A stretch of 64,000 nt of DNA from Gordionus sp. m RMFG-2023. Its lineage: Eukaryota > Nematomorpha > Gordioida > Chordodea > Parachordodidae. The position numbers and the translations under genes are program-made. Each line of letters starts with the position of its first letter. The first letter of the stretch is position 1. Of the stretch, positions 1-13,300 are shown piece by piece. The stretch spans positions 5,644,509-5,708,508 of the forward strand of contig NC_088777.1 in the NCBI RefSeq assembly GCF_954871325.1, written 5' to 3'. Under the pieces are notes generated by a model. That model did no database searches. It had not been told where the DNA came from and saw nothing but the letters and a program-made list of their open reading frames with translations.

Positions 1-1245
1 AGTAAATTTATGAACGTAAGTGATTTATTGGATTTTGTAGACCAAGCTGATTTTTGTTCCATATTTTGCGAACCATTGGAAGAGTGCGAAATATAGGATT
101 AAATAATTATTTCGAACTGGCCCAATAATTTTATTGATGATCCTGGGATCCAATCAAAAACAATATAGATTTGGTTAAGGGTTAGGTTTAGATAAAGATA
201 ATGATCTGGTTAGGATGGTAAAAAAAAAATTAAAACATTCTAAATAGATAATATTGACCAAATAATATTTTAAACATCAAATTTTCTTTAAAAAAATACA
301 TCCCACATAAAAATTTTACAAGTCGCCGTCACCCTCTGTTTGAACTTTTTTCGGCTTGCAAACTTATTAGAATTATGTATATCACTATTCCCTATAAAAC
401 AACCAAAATATTTTTCAAGAAAGGTGAAAATTCTCTGGTTGAGAACATTTCTTTACATTATTGCGCTGGCAACGTTATAATAATATACATATAATATCTC
501 AGCTAGATACTTATCTAAACTGATTATTAGTGATAGGAAGAGTTAGGATATTACAAGGGTTTCAAGCCGGTTCCCTTACCTTTTTAAAATTCTCTCCAGA
601 TTGTGATGGCAAAATTTTTTAGAGGGTCGGTTAAGGTTCTGAGTTAGGATATTACAAGGGTTTCAAGCCGGTTCCCTTACCTTTTTAAAATTCTCTCCAG
701 ATTGTGATGGCAAAATTTTTTAGAGGGTCGGTTAAGGTTCTATAAATGATCACGGTTGATTACCGTAACGGTTCGGTTTAAATCTCAGGTTCAGCCCGCA
801 GTCTGAGACCCGACAAGATTTTGGGTCAGCTATAACTGAATCAATTTCATAAAAGTAGTGTGAATTTATGATAGGTTCATATAATGCTCATGTTAAATCC
901 TAAACCACGAAAAATAGGCATAAAAAATATTTTTGTACCCTCATTTCAAATGATTGCTTTGCAGGTATTTACTATAAATTAAAAAAAGAAAGAATACTGC
1001 AATTACCTATATATAATATTAGCCGTAAATTTAATTTAAAAAATAGTTTTTATATATTATTATACTTATTTTATGAGTTCGTTGCATTTATTTTAACTTT
1101 AAACCCCTTCCAAATTTTATTTATAAATTAAATGTTATAAATCGTTTAAAATTTCGCTACATAATAATTCATACATTTATATTATCGTAAAAATAATAAA
1201 TGTAAAATGATGATATTTTTTAATTATTATTTTTTTTCATATCAG
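1..1245. other. Left edge, probably Notch intron
   Basis: AT-rich apart from a 101-bp tandem duplication (540-741). Since exon a needs an upstream exon ending in phase 1, this stretch is most likely intron. No signal-peptide exon could be found in it. Confidence 0.5.
540..741. repeat. Perfect 101-bp tandem duplication
   Basis: Copies 540-640 and 641-741 are identical by eye, starting gagttaggatattacaaggg and ending ggttaaggttct. No coding frame. Complete identity in AT-rich non-coding DNA points to a recent duplication or an assembly artefact. Confidence 0.9.
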
Positions 1246-1336
1246 CGTACCACGTGACCTGCGACGAAAACAACGTTTGTCTGAATAACGGACATTGCAT
1301 AATCAACGAGAAAGTCGGAGCTCCCAATTATTGCGA
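1246..1336 (+). CDS. Notch: Notch exon a: first part of EGF1
   Basis: Codes [17 protein letters not shown] and onward to NYC, then half a codon. This supplies cysteines 1-4 of an EGF repeat. The acceptor is a T-rich tract ending in atatcag and the donor is ga|gtaaaa (phase 2). The entry phase 1 is what a Notch signal-peptide exon normally delivers. The partner exon is 14.4 kb downstream, and the joined codon GA|A gives the expected Glu before Cys5. Confidence 0.85.
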
Positions 1337-4300
1337 GTAAAAATATTGTATTTTACGTTCTTTTTTTCAAGAATATAGAATATTTATTCATGTATACTGC
1401 GCTTGCGCGTACAAATTTCTAATTTATCATTATCTTACCTTCATTTATATCGATTACTCATAATCACTACTTAAAAGATATCTCTAATATTATATTTTTA
1501 ATTTACTTAGAAAAGTTAAATATATCTTATACTTAGACCCGAAGGCAGTGGTCGTTCCTCTGATAGACTCAATCTAGCCTCATTATTTTATAACAAGAAT
1601 TTCTTACAAAATAAAATTGCATGTTTTTTTTTTCTATCTTCGTAAAACTTTTATATGATTTACAATATATTTAGGCGCTTCGGTTTATTCATTCACAAAC
1701 TGAATCATTTTGTGAACAAAATTTATAGGCTCATAAATTTGAATTTCCTTTATAATCTAAAGTTCCTGTATTTGATCTCTTTTTTTCAGGCCGAGCCCTA
1801 TCTGAATAATTGTAGTTTAGGAATAGGTCCTATCTGAACCGAAATATTAGATATTTCCAAAAGTTGAATATTTTATGAAAAGTAGGTAAATTATAAACGC
1901 TGAGAGAAAATTTAAAAAAAAATATAAACATTTATAAAGAAGAAAATCGAAATTTCCGGTCCTAATTAAAATTTCAAAGTCATATATGACGACAGAGTAC
2001 GAGAAAATACCTGCCCAAGCTTGACCCACCCAAGATCTTATAAGAACTCGGTGTTCCCCCGATGACGTGAATAAAAATATTTCAAATCCGGTCCGAATCA
2101 ACCCAGACTCGGTCATATTTGGACCTTTAGTAAACTTTATTTCGGACCGAACATAGTCCTGCACAAAATTTTGAATTAATTGGTTTTTCCAGTATTATTT
2201 TCAAGAATAAAACCATTTTTTTCTGCCCTAGTTGAATATCGTAATTTTTAAACAAGCCAAATAAAAATTTGGAAATACGGATTGAAATCATCTTTGCAAA
2301 GAAAATTCTCGGAATTGATTGGTGACAAAATTTTTGAAATATTTTTTCAAATCGAGTTAAATTTTGGTCTGATTGGAGGGCTCTCATAATTTTCTAATTC
2401 AATAAATGTGTTTGAGTAAGAAGGAAAGAAATTAACGACTTAAATAATACTACAATAATTCCAAAAAAAAAATATTATCAATATCATAAAAAAACCTATC
2501 CTTCCTCAGTAAAAAAAATGAAGAATTTTAAAATAATAGCCTTGAAAAAATAGGTCTCAAAAACCTGATTCGTCTATCCCCGAAAAAGAACTGTTATTTT
2601 TAAAAATATATTTACAACGACATTCAACATTAAAAATGTCAATTGTTTGGCGATAAAATTTTTTTATATTATTAATTTTTTTTAACAATTTATTTACTTC
2701 TAAAATATAAAGGTGGTTTAAGGTAAGACAGGTGTGGGTTTGGTTTTTTCGATTAAGATCTTTTTAAAAAAATGTATATATAAAGTTTTAATATTTTTAT
2801 AAATAAGAAGAAACTTTTTATTACTATTTATATTTTTTAATAAATTTATGAATTTTTTGATTAATAATTTTTATATTTTTTAATCTTTTTCAAACAAAAG
2901 AAAAATAAATAATTAATAAATAACTGTTAATAAACTGTTAATTTTTTTTTTTTTAAATAATAAAATTTATTAATTAAAATGATGTTTGAAAAGAATTTTT
3001 TTTCTATAAAAAATTGTAATAATTTTTTTAAAAAAAAAACTTGAATGTGGCCAATTTGTGGAGGTTATTTAATTAACTTTATAAGGGGAGGGGATTTACC
3101 TTTTATAGATATAAATATTTTCTTGTTAAAAAAATATATATATGATTAAAGTTTTAATTAGAAATGTATCAGATCTAATATCCGGTCCGAGTTTGAATTC
3201 GGCCTGATATTGAACGGTTTATAACATGTTTAAAGATTTTAAAAAAATTTTAAAATTATTTAGTTTAAAAATATGTTAAATTTATAAATAAAGTAGTTAC
3301 AAAATTGCAACATAAAATAATCATAATTCTTATTTGTTGAAGATATATTGATAAATTTAAATGTAATCTTATTGCATTAAATACAGATAAAAAATAAATA
3401 TTTTCTTTACATAATTTACGGTTTAAAATTTTTTTTTCATGCTTTTTTATGCTATGAATATTATTCCATGTGTTGCAGGTATGGAGGAGATAACAAATAG
3501 CGGAAGAAAAAATCGTCAACGAAAAAAATAAAGATTGATAATGTTTCCCCTTATATATATATATATATTAATAATTATAATCGTATTTATTTCTATTGAT
3601 CACATGCTTATCACTGATGAAATAACTATATTTAGGGAGAAGGATTAGGAGTATTAAGATCATAACTCAAAATTTTTCGGAAAACGTTATTTTTTTGAAG
3701 AAAAAAAAACATTTTTCCATATTTTATTATAACTGATGAAGATTATTCTAGTGAGGAACCGATTCAAATCTAAGAACAGGAACTTAAATTTTCTATAAGT
3801 CGGAAATCAGAATTCATATACAATTGTCAGTAACATCTGAATAAGTTTTAATGGTGGGTTCTGGGACTTATTTATGAAACAGCCTACTGTTTAATAGGTT
3901 ATTTCGGCTAACCTAAAAAGTTCTCAAAAAAACGAGATTAACATATGTTACATGCTGAAAGCTGTTTACCGGGACACGACCTAAATGCTAAATTTATATT
4001 TAATATTGGTAGGCTCATTTTAGTGGCGGCAAAATTTGTTCTTAGAGACGCGATCTCGAGCAAGTAAGGCAGCTTAAAACTTGAGTCGCTCCGATTAATT
4101 ATATTTTTTTTAAAAAAGGATAACTTCTAAAATCAATATATAAAAATATGAAACCATATTTGAAAAAAATGGTTAAGTTTTTCTTTCTCCTAATTTAAAG
4201 GAAAAAAAAATTTATTTTTTTTATTATATAAATAAAAATTACAGATTTTTCTCAATCTGTAAATCTTTCAAATCAAATCTTTCTATTTGCAATGAATAAG

Positions 4301-7300
4301 ATAATAAGGAATCTTTAAAGTAAAATATAGTATTTTTTTAAAGGGACTTTATTACCTAAATTTTTTTTTAATAGTCTTAATAAATAATATATTGTATAAT
4401 TTAGTTTATTATATTTACTAGCAGATATTCCTTCGAGAATGAGACGAGTAAATCAGTCTCATTTATTTGCTGATAGGTGCATCAGAAATTTGTTTATTTT
4501 AGGAAGTATATGCATTATGAATCAGAAATTTAATTTATTTTCATTATTTTGATAAAATATGTATAATGATGGAAGTATACCTATTAATCTTTGTATAGCA
4601 CCAGATTGGCGATTCATTCATTCAATGTATTTAAAAGTATATGCATAGGAGTTAGCAGTAACGACATTTTGTGGTTTGCATGTCGATAAAATGACATTTA
4701 ATGTGTATTGATAAAATGTCGGATTTTTAAAAAAAAATTTAAAGCGATCTCGGTAAAGGATTTAAAAGTCGAAATATTCTTAACCCCCATGGATTCCAAA
4801 TAAGACATATACTCTGAATTAAATAATAATTTTTAATGTAAGGTTTAAACTTTTACAAAAATTTTTTTTTAAACGCAATCAAATAATTAAAAATTGGGTT
4901 ATAATTTGACTCCGGGGTGAATCGGACTGGTCTATCCGATGGGCCTTGCTCGATTCGATCGGACTTGTTCGATCCGGCATTATACCTGGGGAGATATAGT
5001 TTTCTTGTAACACAATTTTCTATAAAGATTTAACAACTACTTGATATTTATGTTACATTTTATATATTGAAATTAACTTTTCGCATGATTTTAGTTTAAA
5101 ACCTCTATAAGGTGTTTATTCATGCATTATAAAAATACTTTGATAATACAATCTTCATAAGGAGCCCAGCCCTAATTGCTTGGCCAAATAGGATATGGGT
5201 CAACCTTTAACAAAAGTAAATCGTTTAATTTTAATGATGATATCGATGTATCTTTCCTATTATATTATAACTTCATTCAATTAATACGGTGAAATTATCA
5301 TTGGAAAACAAGATATTACAAATAATATTTTACAAAAAAAAAGATATCAAATAACTAATTTTAAAATTGTAGAGGCAAATATTTGGTTAGGTTAATGTCA
5401 AAACAAAAATATCTAATGACTTTCAGCTAAACCGTTTAATTTTACATAGCATATCACACTTAATTTTATCACAAAACTTGGTAGTCTAATCCAAAAAATA
5501 AATGACAACCAAAAATATAAGGGCATCTTCATAGATAATATAAACTCAGGTGATCAAATTCGAAGATGTAAATATGTATATATTTTTTTAAATATTGAAA
5601 TATGGTTTTCACTTGATTTACAATTTTAATTAATGTTGGATGACCTATTAATATTAATAAAAATAGTATTAAATAATTTTAATTATTTTTAATTTTATTA
5701 TAATATAATATTGAAAAAATAGGTATAAATAAACTTGAATTTATAATTTACAATATTATTAATTTTAATTTAAATAGGTCTTAAAGCAATATGAGCTTCC
5801 TTTTTTATCCAAATAATGAATTTTGAGTGACATACATTGACATTAGGAAGTACGGTTAGTAGGACCACACTTTGCATAATATAGAATATAATAAATAATT
5901 TCAATATATAAAATATTTTATTGATACAGTCATTTCAAAATGTTAATTTCTTTATGAATTGGTTCATTCACTTACCAGATAGTTAACACTTATAATTTTC
6001 ACATTGTGTCGGTAGCTATCTTGTATGAAATTTTATTTCTAACAGAAATATTTTTCATAAAGGATCAAATTATTCTATAAATGATTGTTTTTGGAATTTA
6101 TTTTATCAATGTTGCCACGGCGAAGCTTAAGCTCTTTAAGATAAGTTCTAACAAAATTAGATGGAAGATGAGAATTGACTTATGTTACAACTGAAACGAA
6201 ATAAGTTGATTTATTTTTCAAATATTATGTAATAACGTTAAAATAGTTTAATTGTGTTTGTATATAATACTTGTTTTAATTATAAAATATATTTAATTAA
6301 GAAAATATTTATAGCTATATTACAATTGTTATTATGATCATTGATTGAGCAGTGTAAAACTAATAAAGGTAAAATCATTATTAACAATATAATTTTGGTT
6401 GTGATCTTAGAGACATTTACAAAGTTAAGTTTCAGTATGTTTTTTTTCATGTTCTGGTAAAACCAAGTTACCCTTTCTTATCACTACACGAAAATTTATC
6501 TTTAATGATGAAAAAGTTGACTCGCTCGATGTGCATGATCTATAGCAAAATGTTTGGAAATCCATTTTTGAACAATTAAAAATTTGATCTTAACTTTCAA
6601 GAATAATTTTTTAACAATTTCAATTTCATTTGCGTAATCCCTCTTCAGTAATATCGTTTTCTAAATAGGTCTTAATTTATTTACGTGTAAAAATTAAAAT
6701 GGTCTTTTAAGTTTATGCAAAAAAATATTGGTAACATCATTTGGTCTTCCTTTACTTCTATGTATTCTGCAATTATGAAATTTTTAAAGTCAATTTTTCA
6801 TGAACTTTCTTCCAAATGATAAAACCCGTTTAAGTTGATTCACCATTGTTTAAGTTATAGATCCTGAAAGCGAGAAACTGCACCCGATTCAAAATTATAA
6901 AACTTTAAAGAATATCTTCTTCCATTATTAGTAGCAGTCTTTTTAAATTATGTTGGCCTATTTGGTGTTACCTGATTTAGATCAGTTGGTTCTAAAAAAT
7001 ATTTGAAATAAGAATAATAAAAGATCTAACCTCTTCTTTTTTTTCTGAAAAGTTCAAGCTCATTTTCCTTATTCTGAATATCGACACCCTTATCATTTTC
7101 ACCTTCATCCACCAAATTAACTATATTTACACTTTCTCCTTCTCCCTCATTACAATGTGAAGTGCAGATGACGCTATTAGCTATTTTTCAGCCGGTGTTG
7201 TTAAAAAATCAGATTCGAGTCGATTTGTAAAATATGGCCCTATTAAAATTTTAGCCAAATTAAAATTATTGCAAGCTTGGATATTTTTGCTCATATATGG

Positions 7301-10300
7301 TTACAATGTTTGGACCTTTATTTGCCACATCTCGAGGCATACGTAATATTATTTTGGCTAAAATCTCAATCGAATTGACCGAAATCAAGCTTTTTAACAA
7401 CACTAATTTCAGCAAACATGAATGAATATTTTTTTTCTTCAAAACTGATAATAACAGCAGTTATTTCTCTCCTATTACATTCTTATTTTTAAAAAAAAAT
7501 CTATCCAAAAAATATTTTCCAGGAACCAATAGAATGCTAAAAAAATTTGGAGGGGGGAGCACCTCCCGTAAGATAGGCCTAGAATTGGGCCTGATTTCGA
7601 CGCACTATTAAAAAGGTTTCTCAAGATATCCTACACAATTTTTGGTTGTAGCAATCATCCTCATTCCGTTTTTAGGGGAAAATAAATAATGATATCAACT
7701 TCCATCAGTTTAGCACCACAAATCATATTAAAAATCTGATGGGAAAGTTTTTAAAAAAAAAATCATTTCATATTATTATTATTTGTAACGTATCTTGTCA
7801 AAAATCAACGATGAGGTATCAAATTTAACACTGCAACGATTAATAATTCAGGCGCCGAATAAGGATATTTATCAATTCTTTTTACAAAATTAAATTATAC
7901 ATAACAATTCATTTTAAATTTTAAAACATATATAACAGATTTGATTGTTTAAGCAACAGAATATGCATAATTCATATATTTATATATTAAAGTGAATGTA
8001 GCAATTAATTCTTTATAAATTTGACACTTCCTCCTCCATCATCTCTTGTCAAAGACTTTTATTTTAAAATATATAAATATCAGTTGTATTTTTATTTTTA
8101 AGTGAGAAAGTTTAAAAAAAAAATGGCTATATATTTGAAATATATATTTTTTGTCCATTGTTTAATTTATTTCGGGCCTATATTTTATAATATGTAAGGA
8201 CATAATAGTTGACAATATAATATTTCTATATCTGTAATATATAAAAAAAAAATTAATAAATAATGTAATGACCTTAATGATGAAATTTAATTCTTTCTCC
8301 AGTAGTCCGTAATATGAAATTATAGATAAAGGAGATATGGACATCGTAATTTTTAAAAAAATAACAAACTATTAAAAAAAAGTGACCACTTCATAAGGTT
8401 CATTCATAACCCCGGATTACTTTACCCAGTTAAGGGTATACTCATTGTCGAGAACATATTTGGACGGGATATAGACATTTTTTAAAAATTTATCAATTTT
8501 ATATGTAATTATAGGGGGACTTAATTTAAAATCGGTCACATTGGAAGGGTATTTATTTTCATTCTTTTTTTTTCCCATTAAACAAATATTTGTTTTTGTA
8601 TGTATATAGTAATACAAAGAATTTTAAAAAAAAAGTTTTCTGTCCCTTTAAATCGTGCAATTGGAGAACTATTATGACAATTGTCATTTTTATTTTTTTT
8701 AAAAAAAAATATATAAATACATAAAATTATGGCCACTTTTTAAAAAAAAATTAAAATGACCAGCGATTACTATGAATGACAGAACAAAACAATCATTATT
8801 ATAATTTATAAAATATTTTTACATATTTTTAAAATTATAACATGGTTTGTATATATATATGTATTATAATTTATACAATAAAAATATAAATTGATAGGTT
8901 TTAGTTTGTACTAATTACAATTTTATATTGAATGTATCATAAATATTCAAAAACCGAAAAATGGTATGATATTTTAATAAACCAGGGGGCCATAAGCGAA
9001 CGGACCTAAAATTTTAACCTCTACCCAACCCAGGTCTCCGATAAATATATCGAAGAAAAAAAAATCCGGTTATTATATATTTTGTTTGCCAAAATAAGAA
9101 TTGCTTATTTTATTTTTAAAGAGATTATAGTGTTGTGCAGATTTGATGGAAAACAATTCCGTATTTTTTTTATAAATTTATTTGCAATAATACCGTAATA
9201 CTATATAAGTATATAAATAAATCAATATTACTCTCTTAGGGCCAGTGGCACGACAGCTCTTCCAACTTGTGGGGCTATTTATTTTTTTAATTTTAAAATT
9301 TACAAAAATTTGTTTGCATCCTCTATGGATTTCAGTAATATTATTTTCCAATTAAGGTTTTTTATGTCTAGAAAATTAAAATGGTCATTCTGATTTAAAT
9401 ATTTTTTTAAATTTGTTATTTGTTTATACAAAAAATTTGTTCAAGAACTTTCTTCCAGTTGGTAAAAACCGTTTTAGTATAGTAATAACCATTGTTTAAT
9501 TCCATTATTAGTAACAGTCTTTTTGAGTGATGAGTAGTATTGTTAAAAAACAAAAAATTTTAGCCAAAATAACATTATGTAAGACTCGTCATTTGGCAAA
9601 TAGATGTTCGAAACCTTTCTGTCACCTAGAGCAAAATCTCCAGGCTATAATATTATTTTGGTTTTAATTTTAATCGGGCCATTTTTTTAACACCACTATT
9701 TGTTGGCCTATTTGGTAATACCTGATTCAAACAAGTTGTAAAATATTCGCAGTAAGAATATTAAAAAATCTAACTGTTTATAGAAGTTCAGGCTCATTTT
9801 CCTTATTCTGAATCTTGGCATCTTGATCATTTTTCACTTTCACCCACCAAATTAACTACATTTAGATTTACATTTTCTCCTTGTTCCTAGTGTTGTTAAA
9901 CGGCTTGTTTTATCCAGAAAAATATTATGCAAGCCTGAAAATTTTGCTCATAGAAGGAGCAAAGGTCTAGCCATATAGTATCAAAATTTCTAAGCTTAGT
10001 CAATATTTTTCTGGCGAAAATATTGAGTTAGCCGTTTTTAAAAATCGGCTCAAAACGAGCCGTTTAACAACATTACTTGTTCCTCATTACATCCCATTAC
10101 ATTCCTATTTTAAAAAAAAAAATTGGGGAAGGGGGTGGGGAAAGATTTAAAAATATTTTTTATGGGGGGGGGGAGCAGTTCCAATTTTGGGGAAGGCAGT
10201 GTCCCCCCCCCTTCTATATAGGCCTAGAATCGGCCCTGATTCCTAAATATAAATTAAGATTAGGATTGTTCATAACTAAATATGGTATTGTACCATTCCT

Positions 10301-13300
10301 CACTCATATATTGTCAAATTAACACGATTATTACTCAGTTTAGTCGTCTCTTTGATGAGTTGTCAAGCATGGTTTCAGAATATATGTACATTATCGAATT
10401 GGCATGAGATTTGATCCATCCAAGATAATTTTTCTATGTGTTTTGGTAGTCCTGAATTTTTTAATTGTATTTATATTATATTACTATTATCATGCCATTC
10501 TATAGATACCTCTTAAGTCGGTCGATATTTTAATCTTTGGAAATATTTCCATATTATACTGGACAATAAAGTACCAAGTTTCCTTTCATGTCACATCTTA
10601 TCGAGAACTAATTTGAACAATAATTTAAATTTAAATTAATTAAACCTTTTAAAAAAATAAATGGAATAAGTGAAATAGCAGACGATAATATAATATAGAA
10701 TTTTTAAAATATGTCTGGGGAAAAAAATTTGAGGGTCGGCCTAATATCTATAGCAAAAACCGCGCATTGATATCATCATTTGTTTTTTTAGCTTTTAATA
10801 AATGAATATGATTTATTTAGGTTTTCAGAAAAATTAAATGGAAATGAATCTATGGGAAAGAAACAAGAGCGGCTGAACATTGATAACCGTCTTTATATAT
10901 CTAAATTTGGGTAAAAAAATTTGTCCCCTGCCTCCCCCCCCCCTCCCAATTATGTTCTGCAGATAAATAATTCGATTTCGCCAATTTTAAATTAAGATTT
11001 AAGTCAAAATAATATGACACAAGCCCCGAGATTTCGTTAAATAGATCTCCAAACCTTCCTGCCATCTAAGAGAAAATTCTTCAAGCTTACGTAATATCCT
11101 TTATGCTAAAATATTGAATTAGCCTGTTTTAGCAACACTACCTCTGTAGTTCACCGTGGCGAAATGAGTTACAATATTCATTTCATCACAGTATTTACAA
11201 AAGAAAGTTAAAACTTTTTAAAAATCTTATATTTTGATAATTTAAAAAAAAAAATTAAAAAAAAATAACGGTCGTTCTTATATAACATAAAGATAACATA
11301 GATAAGGTAATATAACAATGAAGGGGGAGGGGGGGGGGGGAGTCGAAGAAAAAGAAAAAGACAAAACACTGGAAAATAGAAGAAATTTTGAAGAAAATGA
11401 TAAGGTGGAGAGAGGGCAGAAGGGGGTTAACAAATAATAAAGGCCATATTTTTCCTTTATAAATTATATGTATGTACTGTGTGGCTTGCGTGGGAAAGTT
11501 ATTATTAACAAATAATAATTTATATATTATATATATATATTTACTATAATATATTTATTATTTATCATTATTGTTTAAAAATAAGATAAATTATTTTAAA
11601 ATTATTAGAAGTAAAAAAAATAAAAAAGTTCAAAACTTGGACGATTTAATTTTTTTTTTTTTCTAAAACAGTTTAGTTCTTGGGTTTATAAATAATAAAA
11701 TTTTTATTTTTGTGACCAATAGATATGATCACTTAATAGAGTTGTGCACATGTGCTAGAGGTCACAATCGCTAGTTATCATCATTTTATAAGGAAGTTCA
11801 TTGTTCGGACACAAAATATTTATATTATAATATGTATGGGTTATGTTAAATATGAAAAACGGTATATATATATAACAATTTGTCTTTATTTTGACCCACC
11901 CTATTTTAGCCCAGTTTAAACCACCACCTAAAAATGCCAGCTTTTATAAGTAATATTGTTGAAAAATCCGATTAAAGATAATAACCCAAAATAATATCAT
12001 GTAAACCTGGAGATTTTGATCATAGATGACAGAGATGCTTAGACATCTATTTGTTAAATTTCGAGGCTTACTTGATATCATTTTGGCTAAAATCTTACAT
12101 GTTATTTCTGATTTTTTTTTAAAAAATATAATTTTACTCTAGAATTTTTGGCTCCATTCACTGACAAATTGGAGAAAAGTTATTTTTTACAAATTGTATT
12201 ATTTTTAGATTTTTTAAAAAAAAATAAATACAATAAAAATTCCATTTATTTTATTAAAACAATTTAATTTAATTTTTTTTATTGAGATTTTTTGAGAGCT
12301 TTTTGTAAAACAATTGTTATAAAAATGTTTTTATAATTAATTAATTATTGAAATATTTGTTTCTATGTAAAATGTAATTGTTTTATTATGAAGAAAAGAG
12401 TTATTTAAATTTAAATATATTCCAAATAATAAATTAAATTTAATAAAATTATTTTAAACATTGTTTGATTAAGAAAAAAAATATTCAAAATTGATATGAA
12501 AAAGCGCATAAAAAGGGGGATTTTTTGATATTACCTCCGATAAATTGATAATTATACATTGAGCGTTTAACCACTGAATTCTAACTGACAATCAAGTTAG
12601 CCCCCGATAAACTCTACCTTTAAAAATGAACTTTTTTTTGTTGAACCACTATACCCCGTCCAGCTAGTCCCTATACTAAAGAAAAAAATTGGGATTATTT
12701 ATAAAAGTTAAATGTAATTTATGTGTGAAAAATCTTATCCTCTTTCCATTTCCATTTTCATATTTTTAATTTAAATTTTATTCTCGAATTGTCTTTCAGA
12801 AACATGTTTTTTATTTTAAATTAAAATAAAATATTATTTAAATAATTTTAATCACCCTAGGAGGTTATTCATCATATCTTATCAAATTTTTTGATTGTTT
12901 TTATATCTAATTAATTAATAAAAATATAATTTTTATGATTTGTTCTAATAATAACTTGTATTGTATATTTTATATGTAAATAATATAAATATCTATCTAT
13001 CATTCTTATCTATCTAGATACTTATGGTCTGTTCTTTTTATTTAAAAAACATTTTAGGAATGTTTAACTTAAATTGTAATTAAAAAAGTATTTTTTTTAA
13101 CTAAATAAACTCGAATAAACTTATATATATATAAATAAAATAGCCATCGGCTTCTCTCTAAGATTCATCTAAATCAAATTTATTTAAAATTTGAAGTAGA
13201 AAAATTATACCATAAGGATAAATCCCAGTGGTTAAAGTTAGTTCGCCTTATCAAAGTTTTCATCTATATTTCACTAATATGACCCCCAAGACTGTATGGA

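Larger units (their letters stand above)
9290..10238 (-). mobile_element. Decayed hAT-like copy 2
   Basis: Same family and orientation as 6640-7593. The right end on the minus strand begins CAGGGCCGATTCTAGGCCTA and is followed by a long G/C run. Two hairpin MITEs are inserted (9537-9697 and 9890-10074). The first interrupts a stretch that is continuous in copy 1. A possible left end at 9238 (TAGGGCCAGTGG) is too weak to assert. Confidence 0.45.

Noticed and set aside
1-111. Possible exon at 41-111 (KLIFVPYFANHW) and a gtaagt donor at 16
   Set aside because: Faintly like a Ulp1-protease segment, but too short, with an early stop. The donor-acceptor pair would be only 25 bp apart.
8417-8617. 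Minus-strand 66-aa frame ([18 protein letters not shown])
   Set aside because: Could be a transposon remnant, but no family match can be argued from the sequence.
11300-11345. G-run with flanking purines in Notch intron 1
   Set aside because: Resembles transposon G-tracts, but no terminal repeat or target duplication is visible.
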